Shown here piece by piece: positions 44,618 to 57,811 of a stretch of 64,000 nt of DNA. Position numbers and translations under genes: made by a program. Below the pieces are notes generated by a model. It saw only the letters and a list, made by a program, of their open reading frames with translations. It did no database searches and was not told where the DNA came from. The stretch's first letter is position 1. Each line of letters begins with the position of its first letter. The DNA comes from Folioceros fuciformis (taxonomy: Eukaryota > Anthocerotophyta > Anthocerotopsida > Anthocerotales): positions 96,868-160,867 of the forward strand of contig JBNGIO010006273.1 of assembly GCA_049999805.1 (NCBI GenBank). Reading direction: 5' to 3'.

Positions 44618-47600
44618 TCAGGACAGAACGGCCATGGAGCGTTGAAGAACGCCACAATCCCTATGCTCCTTGCACACCCAGGCCACCTGGGGCTCTCCCT
44701 CAGAGTACCTGACCTTGTAAAGGTTGAAAAGTTGCCCGATGTTCTTCCCTCTGAGGAACTCCTCCAACCACATCCCGGCATCTTGCAACTGGCACCCATC
44801 GCAATCCAGCCTCAAGTCCTCCATCACGGCCTCCAACGACAGGGCACCGGCAGTGAGCGGCAAGGCAGCCCCGAGCTCGGAGAAGTTAGGGATGGCATTC
44901 CCAATCCCGGCCGCCACATGAGCCCCGACCTTCACCAGAAGGTTCAGCAGCTTCAAGCCGTTGAGCAACAGGGGACGCAGCCGCCGGGCCTTCGCGTCCT
45001 CCCACAGGAGCTCGAGGCCGTGCTGGTTAGGGATCCCGTGCGGAGCGCCTCCCCGGTGTTCGCACATGAGATGCAGGCGCACGGGCACCACCTCCCCCGG
45101 CCGCATCATTGCCAGCAGCTTCCGGGTGTTGCTCACGTCGTTGGTGGTGAAGTACACCAGCCGGGGCACAGTCCTCTCCTGCAGCTGCGTGGAGAAGTTC
45201 ATGAGCCGGTCCATCTTGCAGCTCAGCTCCCGCAGCGTCTCTTGCTGCAGCATCTGGATTTTGTCAATCTGCGGCCGCAGCGCAGCCAGGATACCATTCG
45301 TCAGCTCCTCCATGGTGTTCTCCATCCTGCTCAGAGCCTTCATCAGCCGTTCCTCCAGATCGTCGATGCGCGACAAGAGCATGTCATTGCCCCCGTTATT
45401 GCCCGACGGGCTGCGCGGCTTCGGATACTCCCTCGCATACTTCGGCTCGGAAAACTTGTGAGGCTTGCGAAGCTCCTCCCTGCTGGGCATCTTCAGCCTC
45501 TCGGCCACTTCCTCCAGATCGGTGTACTGCCGATCCAGGTAATTCTTCACATCCCTGGCCCCGAGCAGCGCCACTACGCTGTCGCAGCTAGACGGAAGAT
45601 TCCCCTCCGCCGCCCTGGGCCACGTAAACATGTGGTCCAGCTTGGCAGCCGATCGCCATTCCTGCTTCAGCTCCTCCACTCTCACAGCCTGTTCCTTCCT
45701 GTGCACACACAGCGTCAGCTGCTGAACGCATTCAGGCCTCAGAATGCCCTCTACAAGGGCAACACCTTGGCAGCCCTTGTGGGAGGCACAGAAGGAGCGG
45801 ATTTTCTCCACTACGTTCATGCGGATGAAGTCCATGGTCTCAATGTGACTCTTGGAGGATCTCACCAGCACATCCACATAGTACCCGATGTCCCCGCTGC
45901 ACTCAATCAGGATCTCCATCCCGCTGATGCATATGCATATCAGGTTCCTCTCCAGGGTGTAGTCCATGCTCATGCCCATCCTCAGAAACTCGTTGTACAG
46001 GATGACCTGCATGATTTTGCCCACGGCTGTCAGAAGAATGAGGAAACCAGACAAGGAACAAGATGGAGTGGGGCCGAATGAAGGACTGACCTGGAATCTA
46101 GGGAAGAAGCCTGGAGTGAGAAATGTTTTGACACGATCTCCGCATTCAAGCCTGCGGCCCAGGTAAGTACAGTTGGTTTCGCGAGAGGAGTCCTTCATGG
46201 GCCATACCAACTGCCTTCTGCCGTTCAAGGCCCGCTTGCCCTGGTCATCCAGAGACGTTGGCACGAAGAAGCCGGCATCTGGATTGCCAGGTTCCTTTTC
46301 GTAGCATAGCTCCAGCTTGAGCATGAGCTGGACAAGATCGTCCGTGCTGATGCCAACGAGCTTCTTGCCCGAGTCCCTGCTTAAGGAACGCTGTAGAACC
46401 CTCTTCAAGGTTTTCAAGCTGGTGAAACCGTTGATATCAGAAGGCATTGCCTGGAAGGAGCCGAAGTTGATGAGGTGCCCAAGCACCCGATGCCCGAACC
46501 AGTGTGGGTTCACAACGATGAAGTCCAGGTTCTCGAAGTAGATGATGTCACCCACATTGTGAAGATAGGATGCAACGGCCCGCCGCCTGCCTTCTACAGT
46601 TTCTCGGACTGGTTTGGGTGTTCTGCGGCCCATGGACTTCAGGCTCAGCAGGGAGCGGCTGAGGTTGTTGAAGTCGCTGAACTTCATAGTGGGCTGAGAT
46701 GGGTTGTCGGCAATCCACTTCGCCAAGATGACCCTCATTTTGTCACACTCTTCGGGCACCGTGGGCAGCTTCCGCGTCAGGAGATCACGGAAGCTGTCCA
46801 GGACCGTTTCCACAAGAGGGTGCACGCTTTCGAAGGAGCGGGCATTGACTGCTTGGATCTCACAGCAAATGTGGACGATCTTGTCGAATCTGGAGCGGAG
46901 ATGTTCTACAAGCTCTGCTGCCCAGGCTACCAGATCAGCTCGTCTACCACCCACTTTATCCAAGTTGCTCAGCACCACAAGGACGCAAGGCAGAACTGTT
47001 GCCGGTCGCCTTGTGTTGGAGGCTATGAAGCGGAGCCAGTACATGAACTCCTCCTCCAGCTGGAGAAGTGACTTCCTTCTCCCTGTCTCTGGATCCGCGC
47101 AGTTGAAGACGAAGAGGAAGACGCAGGCATTGGTGGTGTCAGGGAACATGTAGTCATGGAGAGCATGGAACTCTTCCTGCCCAGCCAAATCCCACATCGA
47201 GATCCGCATGTCGACATCGTCTTTGAGAAGGTGGATCTCAAGACCTCTTGTCCTCTTGGTGGCATCTCTCCCGTTGATGCATGCGTGCAGCTTTGGTTGT
47301 CTTGACATAAATTCCTGGCTGGTGTACACCAGCCCTGTTATGCAGGACTTCTTCTCCAATGCTCGCAAGCTTCGGAGCATGGACTTCTTCAAGGTTGTCT
47401 TGCCAGCATAAGGAAATCCAATGAGGAAAAGGCGTGCAGATTTGGGGCTCACTTGCCGCATCTCCTTCAGGACATTCACATACTCTTCAGCGTTCCTTCT
47501 TAGCTGCTCTTCCACTGCCGGCACCTTCCCCTCTCGCTCCAAAGGGGTGTTCCCCAAGTCGATCTTCTTGAGGGAGGTGTTCACTTCCAGGAGCTCCATC

Positions 47601-49114
47601 AGGGATTTGTAGATGACTTCACCTGCAAAGGACTCACAGTCACATAGGTTGAGGCGCTCGAGAGTGGTATTATCTTCTAGGCTCTTCAAAATTGTCTGCC
47701 ACTCCTGTATGGTGAAGTAGCTGTAGTTGAGACCTAGCATGGACAGAGATGTGTTGCGTCGCAGCATTTCAGCTATGGTATGATCGTAACCTGGGTTGTC
47801 CTCCTCAACCAGACTGCTGTGTCGGCGTCCAGTAAAGTGCAACCACTTGAGAGTATGATTCCCTCTCAAGTGGCGGCTCTCGCCATGACTGCTCCCACCA
47901 TGGCTGCTGTGGTCGTTGGAGCCATGGCTGGAGAGAGAGCCTTGCACCGACCCCGACGCGATGCTGTTGAGGGACAGAGAAAGAGCATGGTTGCTACTCT
48001 GGATGAGAATACTAGGCCGTATAGGTGTAATGACAGGACCCATTACATCAACGCTACTACTGCCATCCATGCCCTCATGCACCAGAGGGGTAAGTAGCAG
48101 TTCAAGCCCACCCGTATCCAGGTAATCCTCCCAACCAATGTAGAGCTCCTCCAGCATTTTGTTCTCCTTCAAAGCTTCCGCAATGTACCCTGCACCTGCC
48201 GCCCCAATTCCGGTGCCTGTCATGCTCAGAAACCTCAGCGACCCAGTAGCAAGGACGTCAGCAATGTGTTTGGCCCCTTCATCACCAACCGTATCCTCCA
48301 CAAGCAGCGAATCCAGCGCTGAACAACTGTTAGCCTTCAATGCACCCGCGATACAACCCACCCCTTCAGGACCCAACCCAATACCCCGAACATCCAGCTT
48401 CTTCAAACTGATATTGGTCTGCAACATGGTAGCCAAGTGTTGCGCCCCTTTATCCCCCAGCTTCCAATTCCCACACAAATGCAGCAGCTCCAAAGCGGAG
48501 TGCGCATTGGACTGCAGGCCCCTGGCAATGACCTTCATCCCAGGCGGCTTCAGGCCCGTGTTCTGCATGTACAGGGCCTTCAGGGTGCAGTTGGTCTGCA
48601 GCATAATCCCAATATGATGGCAGGAGGGCTTGGACCCGACCACCCAGTTGTAGCTTATGTCCAGAGATTTCAGCACATTGTTGAAGCGGAGGCCCTTGCA
48701 GAGCTGCTCCACTTCTGCGGGCTTCTTGAGCTTCATGTCCGATACATTGAGGTGGGTAAGGGAGCTGCTCTGCCCCAGCAGCCGCAGCATGCGGAGCTTG
48801 AGCCTGGGCCCTCCTCTCGCCCCCCCGGCCTCTCTCTTCTTGTCGTCGAAGCAGTCCTCGTACTCTTTCAGCACCACAGTCTGAAGGGAGGAAGGGGTGG
48901 CCAGGAGCTGCTTCACCAGCTGCTGCAGCCTGGGGGGCAGCCCAGCCATTTCCTCCTCCAAACCCGAGGACGCCGTGGAAGCAGTGGAAGACATGGAATT
49001 CAGTGTGACATCCATGCTGGCGGTGCTGGAGGTGTCCGAGTCTTCCATTCTGCCACCACCCACCTGGCCCCCTCCAACCAATTCCCTCACCACAAGCCCT
49101 TCCAACCACAGCAA
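44618..49114 (-). CDS. TRN1: TORNADO1/LOP1-type LRR-Roc-COR protein
   Basis: Cytoplasmic ROCO-like protein; in Arabidopsis TRN1 is needed for leaf symmetry and vein patterning and acts with auxin. Two exons, 49114-46091 and 46006-44618, with an 84-bp intron that contains no stop and keeps frame. The protein is about 1470 aa from the first ATG, or about 1448 from MEDSDTSS at 49048, which I think as likely a start. The N-terminal half has ribonuclease-inhibitor-type LRRs (SLTHLNVSDMKLKKP, TLKALYMQNTGLKPPG, SLKKLDVRGIGLGPEG). Then follow a Roc P-loop GFPYAGKTTLKKS, a switch II-like DLAGQEEFH, a weak G4 (SNLDK) and a COR region (DIIYFENLDFIVVNPHWFG, FLTPGFFPRFQ). The C-terminus has a short coiled coil and a conserved globular end. 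Known TRN1 is about 1380 aa. The gene appears intact. Confidence 0.93.
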   Translation of the reverse strand: MLWLEGLVVRELVGGGQVGGGRMEDSDTSSTASMDVTLNSMSSTASTASSGLEEEMAGLPPRLQQLVKQLLATPSSLQTVVLKEYEDCFDDKKREAGGARGGPRLKLRMLRLLGQSSSLTHLNVSDMKLKKPAEVEQLCKGLRFNNVLKSLDISYNWVVGSKPSCHHIGIMLQTNCTLKALYMQNTGLKPPGMKVIARGLQSNAHSALELLHLCGNWKLGDKGAQHLATMLQTNISLKKLDVRGIGLGPEGVGCIAGALKANSCSALDSLLVEDTVGDEGAKHIADVLATGSLRFLSMTGTGIGAAGAGYIAEALKENKMLEELYIGWEDYLDTGGLELLLTPLVHEGMDGSSSVDVMGPVITPIRPSILIQSSNHALSLSLNSIASGSVQGSLSSHGSNDHSSHGGSSHGESRHLRGNHTLKWLHFTGRRHSSLVEEDNPGYDHTIAEMLRRNTSLSMLGLNYSYFTIQEWQTILKSLEDNTTLERLNLCDCESFAGEVIYKSLMELLEVNTSLKKIDLGNTPLEREGKVPAVEEQLRRNAEEYVNVLKEMRQVSPKSARLFLIGFPYAGKTTLKKSMLRSLRALEKKSCITGLVYTSQEFMSRQPKLHACINGRDATKRTRGLEIHLLKDDVDMRISMWDLAGQEEFHALHDYMFPDTTNACVFLFVFNCADPETGRRKSLLQLEEEFMYWLRFIASNTRRPATVLPCVLVVLSNLDKVGGRRADLVAWAAELVEHLRSRFDKIVHICCEIQAVNARSFESVHPLVETVLDSFRDLLTRKLPTVPEECDKMRVILAKWIADNPSQPTMKFSDFNNLSRSLLSLKSMGRRTPKPVRETVEGRRRAVASYLHNVGDIIYFENLDFIVVNPHWFGHRVLGHLINFGSFQAMPSDINGFTSLKTLKRVLQRSLSRDSGKKLVGISTDDLVQLMLKLELCYEKEPGNPDAGFFVPTSLDDQGKRALNGRRQLVWPMKDSSRETNCTYLGRRLECGDRVKTFLTPGFFPRFQVSPSFGPTPSCSLSGFLILLTAVGKIMQVILYNEFLRMGMSMDYTLERNLICICISGMEILIECSGDIGYYVDVLVRSSKSHIETMDFIRMNVVEKIRSFCASHKGCQGVALVEGILRPECVQQLTLCVHRKEQAVRVEELKQEWRSAAKLDHMFTWPRAAEGNLPSSCDSVVALLGARDVKNYLDRQYTDLEEVAERLKMPSREELRKPHKFSEPKYAREYPKPRSPSGNNGGNDMLLSRIDDLEERLMKALSRMENTMEELTNGILAALRPQIDKIQMLQQETLRELSCKMDRLMNFSTQLQERTVPRLVYFTTNDVSNTRKLLAMMRPGEVVPVRLHLMCEHRGGAPHGIPNQHGLELLWEDAKARRLRPLLLNGLKLLNLLVKVGAHVAAGIGNAIPNFSELGAALPLTAGALSLEAVMEDLRLDCDGCQLQDAGMWLEEFLRGKNIGQLFNLYKVRYSEGEPQVAWVCKEHRDCGVLQRSMAVLS
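46007..46090 (-). other. 84-bp stop-free intron in TRN1
   Basis: On the minus strand it starts GTCAGT after TTCCAG and ends ATCATGCAG. The length is divisible by three and has no stop, so translation could read through it and add 28 residues (VSPSFGPTP...). Removing it joins FFPRFQ to VILYNEFL, which matches the conserved FPRLQV(H)L region of the family. An intron is the better reading. Confidence 0.8.
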
Positions 49115-50266
49115 CGTTCCGGAGCAAGGAGACTAAAAGCCAGCGAAGGCCATGCCCCGAGCGCAGGAGAAACTGAGACCAAGGAAATGACCTGGAGCAC
49201 AGAGACCAGAAACTCCAGGCGGCAGATCGAATCGACCTTTGCTGCTGTGTACCTCCGATAGGAAGTTCCCACCGTCATCAGGACGCCTCTTGCCTGATGG
49301 GACTGAGAAAGAGGCATCGAAAGAGACAGGAGGAAACGTCTCAGAAGCCTCCGTCGTACGGCCGAATCTGAATACGTACATGTATTTGTTTATGTCTAGG
49401 TTAGTGTCCACTAGACACGGCCCTCGCGTCGACCAGGTGTGTCTGGCAGTCATCGAATTTGGCTACGGTCAAAGCCCGCTCAGGTCATCAGTTCACCACC
49501 CAAAACACATGTGATGCAACATTTTCTGTACATTTTAGCGTCTCGATAATTCTGAGAACGCGCTTTCTGCCCAGTCGTATGCAGCAAAGTGTTAAACCCA
49601 GGTCAGTGGACGAATCTAGTGGTAGCCCACAGAGCAGGAGGGAGTCTTTTGTGTGCCGACAGAGAAGGCAAGGTAGTCAAGGGGAAAATATCCAATGCCA
49701 TCTCTAACAAATCCAAAAGCTTGAGGCAAGGGGCACGTGGAGTAGTATGTACTTCTGCAGCACCGACCCCGAGAATGCACCTTCCCATGAAAATCCCAAT
49801 CACTATTTAGACGAGGTGAATTACTTGATTTCTGCTTAGCTTACCAGTACAGGGCACGGACCTGGAGCGATGTAACTTCCCCAGAGTCTGGTGACAAGGA
49901 ATCGAATACATAGGACGTCCGGAGCGAATTGTACTCCACAAGCCTGAACTTGGAACGCTGCAAGGGCTTCTGTTGTATGCATGCCAACAAACCACGAAGA
50001 TCATGGATAAAGTAGGTTGTCAATCCCGTCTTAAAGAGCGGGGGAGATGGGGCTTCTGAGCACGTGGCGCATCTTGATACACTGCCCAAGCCCCCCCCTC
50101 GGGCCCTCCCTTAACGAAACCAGCATTACCCCGGCTGACAGTTCCTGTTGCTTGCAACTGGTCTTTTACACTTTTCGAAGCTGGCGATGTGTGGGCAATG
50201 TCTTAAAGTGCAACCCGAGAGTGAGGTTGGCTGTCCGCAGACTGTAAGTAACGGGTCTTCGTGGGT
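49115..50266. other. TRN1 5' flank / bHLH 3' flank
   Basis: 1.15 kb upstream of the TRN1 start and downstream of the bHLH stop. Several short open frames have no signature. It presumably holds the TRN1 promoter and the bHLH 3' UTR. Confidence 0.55.
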
Positions 50267-51767
50267 CTAGGCGTGTGCTGTTGTCGGTTGAGAAGTCATC
50301 TCAAGAAGAGTTTCCTTCACTTGCTCTACCCGAATCAAATCCTTGTCCTTAATCTGCACAAGAGAACCACCAGAACCAACTAATTTCATCATGCTTCTGC
50401 CTCCATAATGAAGCTGTGAAAAGAGAGAGAGCAAGGGAACGGGATGGAGGGAGAAACGACAACCTCTGCATTAAAGACATTGAGAACAAGGCCACGAAAT
50501 GTGGTGATATTGGCGTGCAGAATATCTAGTCCCAAAACCTCCAGAGCTTGCATCAGCTTCACAAAAACACCTGGACGCTTTTCGCAAAACACTCTTAGAG
50601 TGAAGGTCTGCCCGTCGAGCTTGCTCACTTCGACCTGCACAGGATAGAAGTATCACTCAGCCGGGTGATCCGGAAATCGACCGCAAGACCCCTAGTGGTA
50701 CAGCCCTACACGGTTCTCCGTCCAAAGGAAGGGGTATGCCCACCTGCATTGGCTGGGTCAGGTCATCAGCGTGTCTCTCATGCTTGTCTCCAGCCGCTGC
50801 ATCTGCCCCTCCCGCTACTGCAAGCCTTGAATCCTCCGGGCGTGCAGCATTAGCATTGCCCTCCTTGGGCCCCTGGCAGCCACCATCTTGCAGGGACAAG
50901 AGCACACTTCCCGGGTGAAACTCGTCATCCTTCACCTCAAGGAGCTCGTCCTGCAGAGACTTCACTTGCTGCTGCAGCTCCTTCACATACTCAATAGCAT
51001 CACCCAGAATGGAAGCCCTGTCCATCTGCAAAATTCAGCATTCCCTTGTCAGCCCACCGGCCACCAACACCCACATGACCCTGGACATTTCATTCCACCC
51101 CACCACCCACCTTGGTAATCTTGGGCACAAGCGCACGCAGAGAATACAGCCGCTCATTCAACTTCTTCCTCCGCTTCCTTTCCGCCACAAGATTCTTAGA
51201 CAAGTGCCTGCGGCCGGACCGGGACACGCCCTTGTCATCATCGTCCTCCATGGGGTCACTGCAATCTGAGGAATCAGCACGCATCTCCTGCTTCACCTCC
51301 CGGTCCCTTTCCCTGTCCCGGTCCCTGTCCGAATTCTCCTTCGACAAGCCGCTCCCGTGCGGCGACTCCGCTAGGTAGGATGCTGCGTGGATGGGAGCGT
51401 GCGGGTTGATGAGGTCCTGCAGATTATGCTCCAGCGGCCCACCCTTATCGCCCACGTCGTAGTGATCCTGACCGCCCATCTTGCCTGAGTCCAGGAACCC
51501 AAGCTGGCCCTGGGCGAGCTGCATGTGTCCCTGGGAATCCGACAGCGCCCCGTCCTGCTCCCAGGGCGCCCAGTGCGAGGCCTCGGCGGCGTCCGCGGCG
51601 TGAAGATTCCTGGCACCTCCCAGCTCCCCGCCGCCACCGGCGCCGGCCCCCGAGCTCCCGGAGTAGTAGAGCTTCACGGACTGCTGGTCCAGCATCTTCT
51701 GCAGCATGTGGAGCTCCCTGCCCGACCCCGAGAGGGAGGGATCCATGCGCTGGCCCGCCCTGTACAT
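50267..51767 (-). CDS. bHLH transcription factor, AMS/TDR-like, with C-terminal ACT-like domain
   Basis: Nuclear DNA-binding regulator. Exons in transcription order: 51767-51111, 51025-50744, 50634-50464, 50353-50267, giving 398 aa. The basic region [20 protein letters not shown] contains the E-box-contacting His/Glu-type layout, and the helix-loop-helix continues [25 protein letters not shown]. The last two exons form an ACT-like domain ([48 protein letters not shown]). The sequence [14 protein letters not shown]...KIT and the ACT end match the ABORTED MICROSPORES group, which controls tapetum and spore or pollen wall genes in known plants. The usual N-terminal bHLH-MYC_N domain is not visible: upstream there is only a Gly/Ser/His-rich region. 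The start is uncertain: MYRAGQRMD at 51767 is preferred, 51983 is in frame, and an unseen 5' exon is possible. Confidence 0.88.
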
Positions 51768-53072
51768 GCGCGACAATGGCAGGAGAGCGGGAGGGTCAGG
51801 GATGCTCGGGGAGCTGGAGATGGAGCAACAGGCCCCGCCTGCGGAGGAAAAAGGGTGCTCCGGGAGGTACCTGCATCGAACCGCAGCAACAGCAGGCCAT
51901 GCAGAGAAGTGGAGATGGAGAGGGAGGAGGAAGCGGCCGTACGAACAGGGCTGGCACATGGGCAGGAAAGGAGGAGACGGCACCCATGGCCTGGCAGTGC
52001 TGCGCCGTACCTACCAGGCCCCCGCCAGCGAGGGCTGTCGCAACCAGGAGGTCCGTGCTACGACTCATCACCTCTCCGAGTCATACCCAAAGTGTGGCAA
52101 GTACGCGCTCCATTGCGAAGCAGACGCTCCGCCAAACCTACCCCTCCTCAAGCGTGTTAGGGCCTGTGACTGCCCCCAGCACGCGATTTCCATAGCTTCA
52201 AGATGCCACCCTCCACCTGCCAACACATCGCTGTTGCCCTCATCTACACCGTCGTCGCGCCAAGACTGGTGACTCTACAACTGGACATCTTGCTCTTGAC
52301 CGAAGCGTCGTCCACCTGTCCTTGTCTTCCTCGTTACACCTCTTCCACTGGGAGGGGTAGAAAAAAGAAAGAAAAAAACGAGAGGTGTGAAGAGCACGAA
52401 AGGTTAGCCTTAAATCCCAGGCTCGGTTGCCTCTTTGAAATGACAGTCGTAAGTCTTGTGTAGGCTTGCTCCTGTAGACCAGTGCCAGTACTGGATGCAA
52501 GCAAGGGACTGGGTGTCTACCATTCCAGAATTTTGAGGCCACAGGAAGCTCATGTGGAGGAATACAAACAGGTGGCATTCGCCCTTCCTGATGCGGAAAT
52601 CGTCGACCTATTCACGGCAATCCAAGCAAATCACGCGTGGGAGAGCACCGGCCTCAAGCGTGAAGAATTCACGCACAGCTGCTACCGAAACAGCGGGTGT
52701 CGCTTGGCAGCGCATGTGTGCCTGATTGCTGATGGAAGCTGCCGTGGCTGAGGAGCCGATCAAGGTCTCGAAGAAGGCTTCCTGGGAAGCCAGTCTGCAT
52801 TGGAAGCGGATGCCACTACAGATCCAAGGTGGCCAAATCGCAACAGACGAGGATGCAGTCAGAGGGGAATTGTTCAATTACCAAGCCCAAATTACAATTA
52901 TTCATGATCTACACTAAACTACAATGAATCGACCAGGCTTTATCAAAACCTTAAAGAAGTGAGCTGGGTAGGTAGTTGTTGACTCTGCGTGCCGTGAATA
53001 ACCCCCACCCTTTCGCGACATCTTCAGTGCAATTCAAGTTGGTTTTCCAGTGCTTGTGTGAACTAGATTTGC
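51768..53072. other. bHLH 5' flank / WDR5 3' flank
   Basis: 1.3 kb without a recognisable gene. It could contain the 5' UTR, promoter or a missed 5' exon of the bHLH. Short frames on both strands have no signature. Confidence 0.55.
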
Positions 53073-55419
<2,347 letters not shown>

Positions 55420-56043
55420 CTACTTTCTATATGCGCATTCGGCCTTGGCCGTATTTCTTAGCTTTTGCAGTAGTTTTTGGCCTTTTGTGATGCCTGTGAT
55501 GCCTCTCTTCGTCTTTATCATCTTCTCCTTGACATCTTTGATTGCTTGCGCGATAGGGTGAATAGCATCGACTACACCCACCTGTACCGCAGTAGTGCTA
55601 TTGGAGCGAACAACCCGGTCACGAGAGTGTTGTCCGGAGCTTCGTCCCACTTGTCGCACTTGCTTTTTTGATGCGGCACACGAAGACGACTTGTTGGTTG
55701 GGTCGACTTTTAGCACGATCAACTCTCGTCGTACTGCACGTGCTTGAAGCTCTTTGGTTTTGATCTTAGAACCGCTTGCCATCATCTTTTGGAACAACGC
55801 ATCCCTTGCAGCACTCACTTCTTCTTTGCTATGCACATGCACGACAGTTGATTTGCCTGCTTCTCCAAAGCCAACATGTTGCGCACAGCTTTCATACTGT
55901 TGTGCAACCTTTTGTGGATGGTCAACATGAAGATTGGAACCCGATGCTACAGCATTAAGGCGTATGCGTTTTGCCTCAACTTGAGCTTGAGGACCCCTCT
56001 TTCTCTTAAGCTCCGAACCCCCCTTGGAGAGAGGAAGACTCAT
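55420..56043 (-). CDS. Hypothetical basic protein
   Basis: A 207-residue uninterrupted frame starting MSLPLSKGGSELKRKRG. It has a likely bipartite nuclear signal at the N-terminus (ELKRKRG...EAKRIRL) and a Lys/Arg-rich C-terminus (KEKMIKTKRGITGITKGQK). I recognise no domain. It stands in a transposon-rich segment, so it may be a captured or transposon-derived ORF. Codon content looks protein-like, but expression is unproven. Confidence 0.4.
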   Translation of the reverse strand: MSLPLSKGGSELKRKRGPQAQVEAKRIRLNAVASGSNLHVDHPQKVAQQYESCAQHVGFGEAGKSTVVHVHSKEEVSAARDALFQKMMASGSKIKTKELQARAVRRELIVLKVDPTNKSSSCAASKKQVRQVGRSSGQHSRDRVVRSNSTTAVQVGVVDAIHPIAQAIKDVKEKMIKTKRGITGITKGQKLLQKLRNTAKAECAYRK

Positions 56044-56553
56044 CCCACTTGCGACTGTGATTTGCTTTGAGGTTGCCTACTAGTAGTTTCGCAAAAGCTT
56101 TTTGCTTGTCAACCCACTCTGAAGACGTTGAGGTGTATAAAAGCTATGCCCTCCATGCATTTATAGCCTCGAATCTTTTAATTTTAGGAATTGCTATAAT
56201 CAAAGCATTGAGCTAATTGTAAAATATATACATTCTAGTGAATGATTCATGAAATACAACAATAATAAAAGAAAAATATGTCTTAAATAGTAACTACCAA
56301 ATTAGGGCTATAACTACCATGGGTGCACCTTTTCACAAGATGCACCTATATAATAATTAAAATTATGAAACGTGCCCTAACCCTAGTTGATATAGGCAAT
56401 TTCAACACTACTAATAAGGGCCATTTCAACACTCCCACTTGTTGCTATATCTATTAGGCTTCTGTTTGCCTCATGTCGGCGCTTCAACTTCAAGTAATGT
56501 CCACACACAAACGATAGGTAGTGCACGAGCTCAATAGTTATTCTCACACTCTT
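56044..56553. other. AT-rich stretch, nothing recognised
   Basis: About 0.5 kb of mostly AT-rich DNA upstream of the basic ORF. It may include that ORF's promoter. No repeat or coding signal stands out. Confidence 0.5.
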
Positions 56554-56784
56554 ATGGGAGAAGAGGAGGCACAGGCCAAGCTAATTGAAGCCGAGGCCAG
56601 GCGGGAATAATTAAAGGAAGCCCAACAGGCCCTGAACGCGATGAAAGCACAGGCACAGGAGGAATTACGTCAGGCCTAGGAAGAAGTGCAGACGATCAAG
56701 GATCAGCATGAACTGCTCCTAACTCAAGTCAAGGAAGTACATGAAGTGAATCAAAAAATGCCTCAAGAGTTGCTACGGGCGTAG
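56554..56784 (+). pseudogene. Dead coiled-coil ORF fragment
   Basis: One frame of 76 codons (MGEEEAQAKLIEAEARRE...) reads as a continuous Glu/Ala/Gln-rich alpha-helical coiled coil, but is broken by TAA at 56608 and TAG at 56677. It ends at TAG 56782. The regular heptad-like composition on both sides of the stops shows they arose in formerly coding DNA. Parent family unknown; a transposon-encoded coiled coil is one possibility. Confidence 0.6.
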
Positions 56785-56935
56785 AAGTAAAGGAATAGAT
56801 GTGTTGGAATCATGATTAGGGTTAGTATATTAAGTTATTTTGAAGGGTCATAGCTTTTCGCTACGCTTACACCTTTTCATAAAGACATGACTGTTTCAAG
56901 AACGGCTCACAGGCCAGCAAGCTTCCAACTTTGCG

Positions 56936-57751
56936 ATGGCGCCGTATACTAATGTTGGTGGTAACCAGAAATGGAGGCGCACCTACAACAGGGATACTCG
57001 CGACCGCTTTATCACTAAGAAGGTCAGGGAGAATCATGCCAAGATCACAAGATCTGCCTCAACCAGCAATCTTGTGCAGCGGCTTCCACATCTAATATTA
57101 GCGAGGGTGTCTTCAGCTGTCAACGCGGCAAGTAAGGTTGTGAAGCGAGCACTCTAGCGGAAGAAAAAGAAGATGGGAGCGCAAGCCATGAAGACGCCTG
57201 CTAGGGCCGTTGCAACACATGCTGTCACTGAGAAGGTTGCTGCACGTCCCAAACTTACACTCCTCCGGTGCCAAAATTCTTTCCTATCGACGAGTTGTGG
57301 AAGAAGACCAAAATCTACTCGCTGGGAACAGTCTCTAAACCAGGCACGCCCGTATGGTATAAATGCTGGAAGACAGGCTTGTTGATTTTTATTTTATTTT
57401 TTTCGGTTGCACAAAACACCTGTTGAAAATCCCAACCACTTGATCCTTCATCTTTTGTTATCAGGTGTTGGTACTCTAATATGATGTACTGCTATCCAGA
57501 ACTTTCGACATGTACTGAAAGCTCCCACTATTTGTGCAGGGTCTGAACAAAGAATTGATAAAGAGCAAGGTCTGGACCATGAAGACATAAATTCAATTGA
57601 TCCCACGTCATCTGATTCTAAATCGAAAAGTGAAGATCACGAGGCCAATGACATGGTGAACGAGGATGAGGATAGTTGCGAAAATTCACCAGGATCTCCT
57701 CGAGACCATAGTCCCTGGTTAGTCTCTAACTCTCCTAATGAGAGTTTGTAA
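56936..57751 (+). pseudogene. Decayed ORF of unknown family
   Basis: Starts at ATG 56936 (MAPYTNVGGNQKWRRTYNRD), is basic, meets TAG at 57155, continues in the same frame (MGAQAMKTPARAVATHAV), then needs a frame change near 57260 to keep protein-like sequence (VPKFFPIDELWKKTKIYSLG...VWYKCWKTG). After about 150 bp an acceptor-like TTTGTGCAG at 57531-57539 opens a further acidic frame (DHEDINSIDPTSSDSKSKS...NSPNESL) to TAA 57749-57751. The pieces look like one broken gene or transposon ORF. No family recognised. Confidence 0.45.
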
Positions 57752-57811
57752 GGGAGCTAGGATACTCTCCCAGGCCCAGTGCCTGAACATGTTTGTTATC
57801 CAATTCTCTGC

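Noticed and set aside
44642-46081. 479-codon open frame on the plus strand antisense to TRN1
   Set aside because: Shadow of the GC-rich TRN1 exon; rich in Leu/Gln/His/Pro/Arg and without a recognisable domain, while the minus frame is clearly conserved.
48437-49261. Other long frames opposite or overlapping the TRN1 LRR region, on both strands
   Set aside because: Out-of-frame shadows of the LRR coding sequence.
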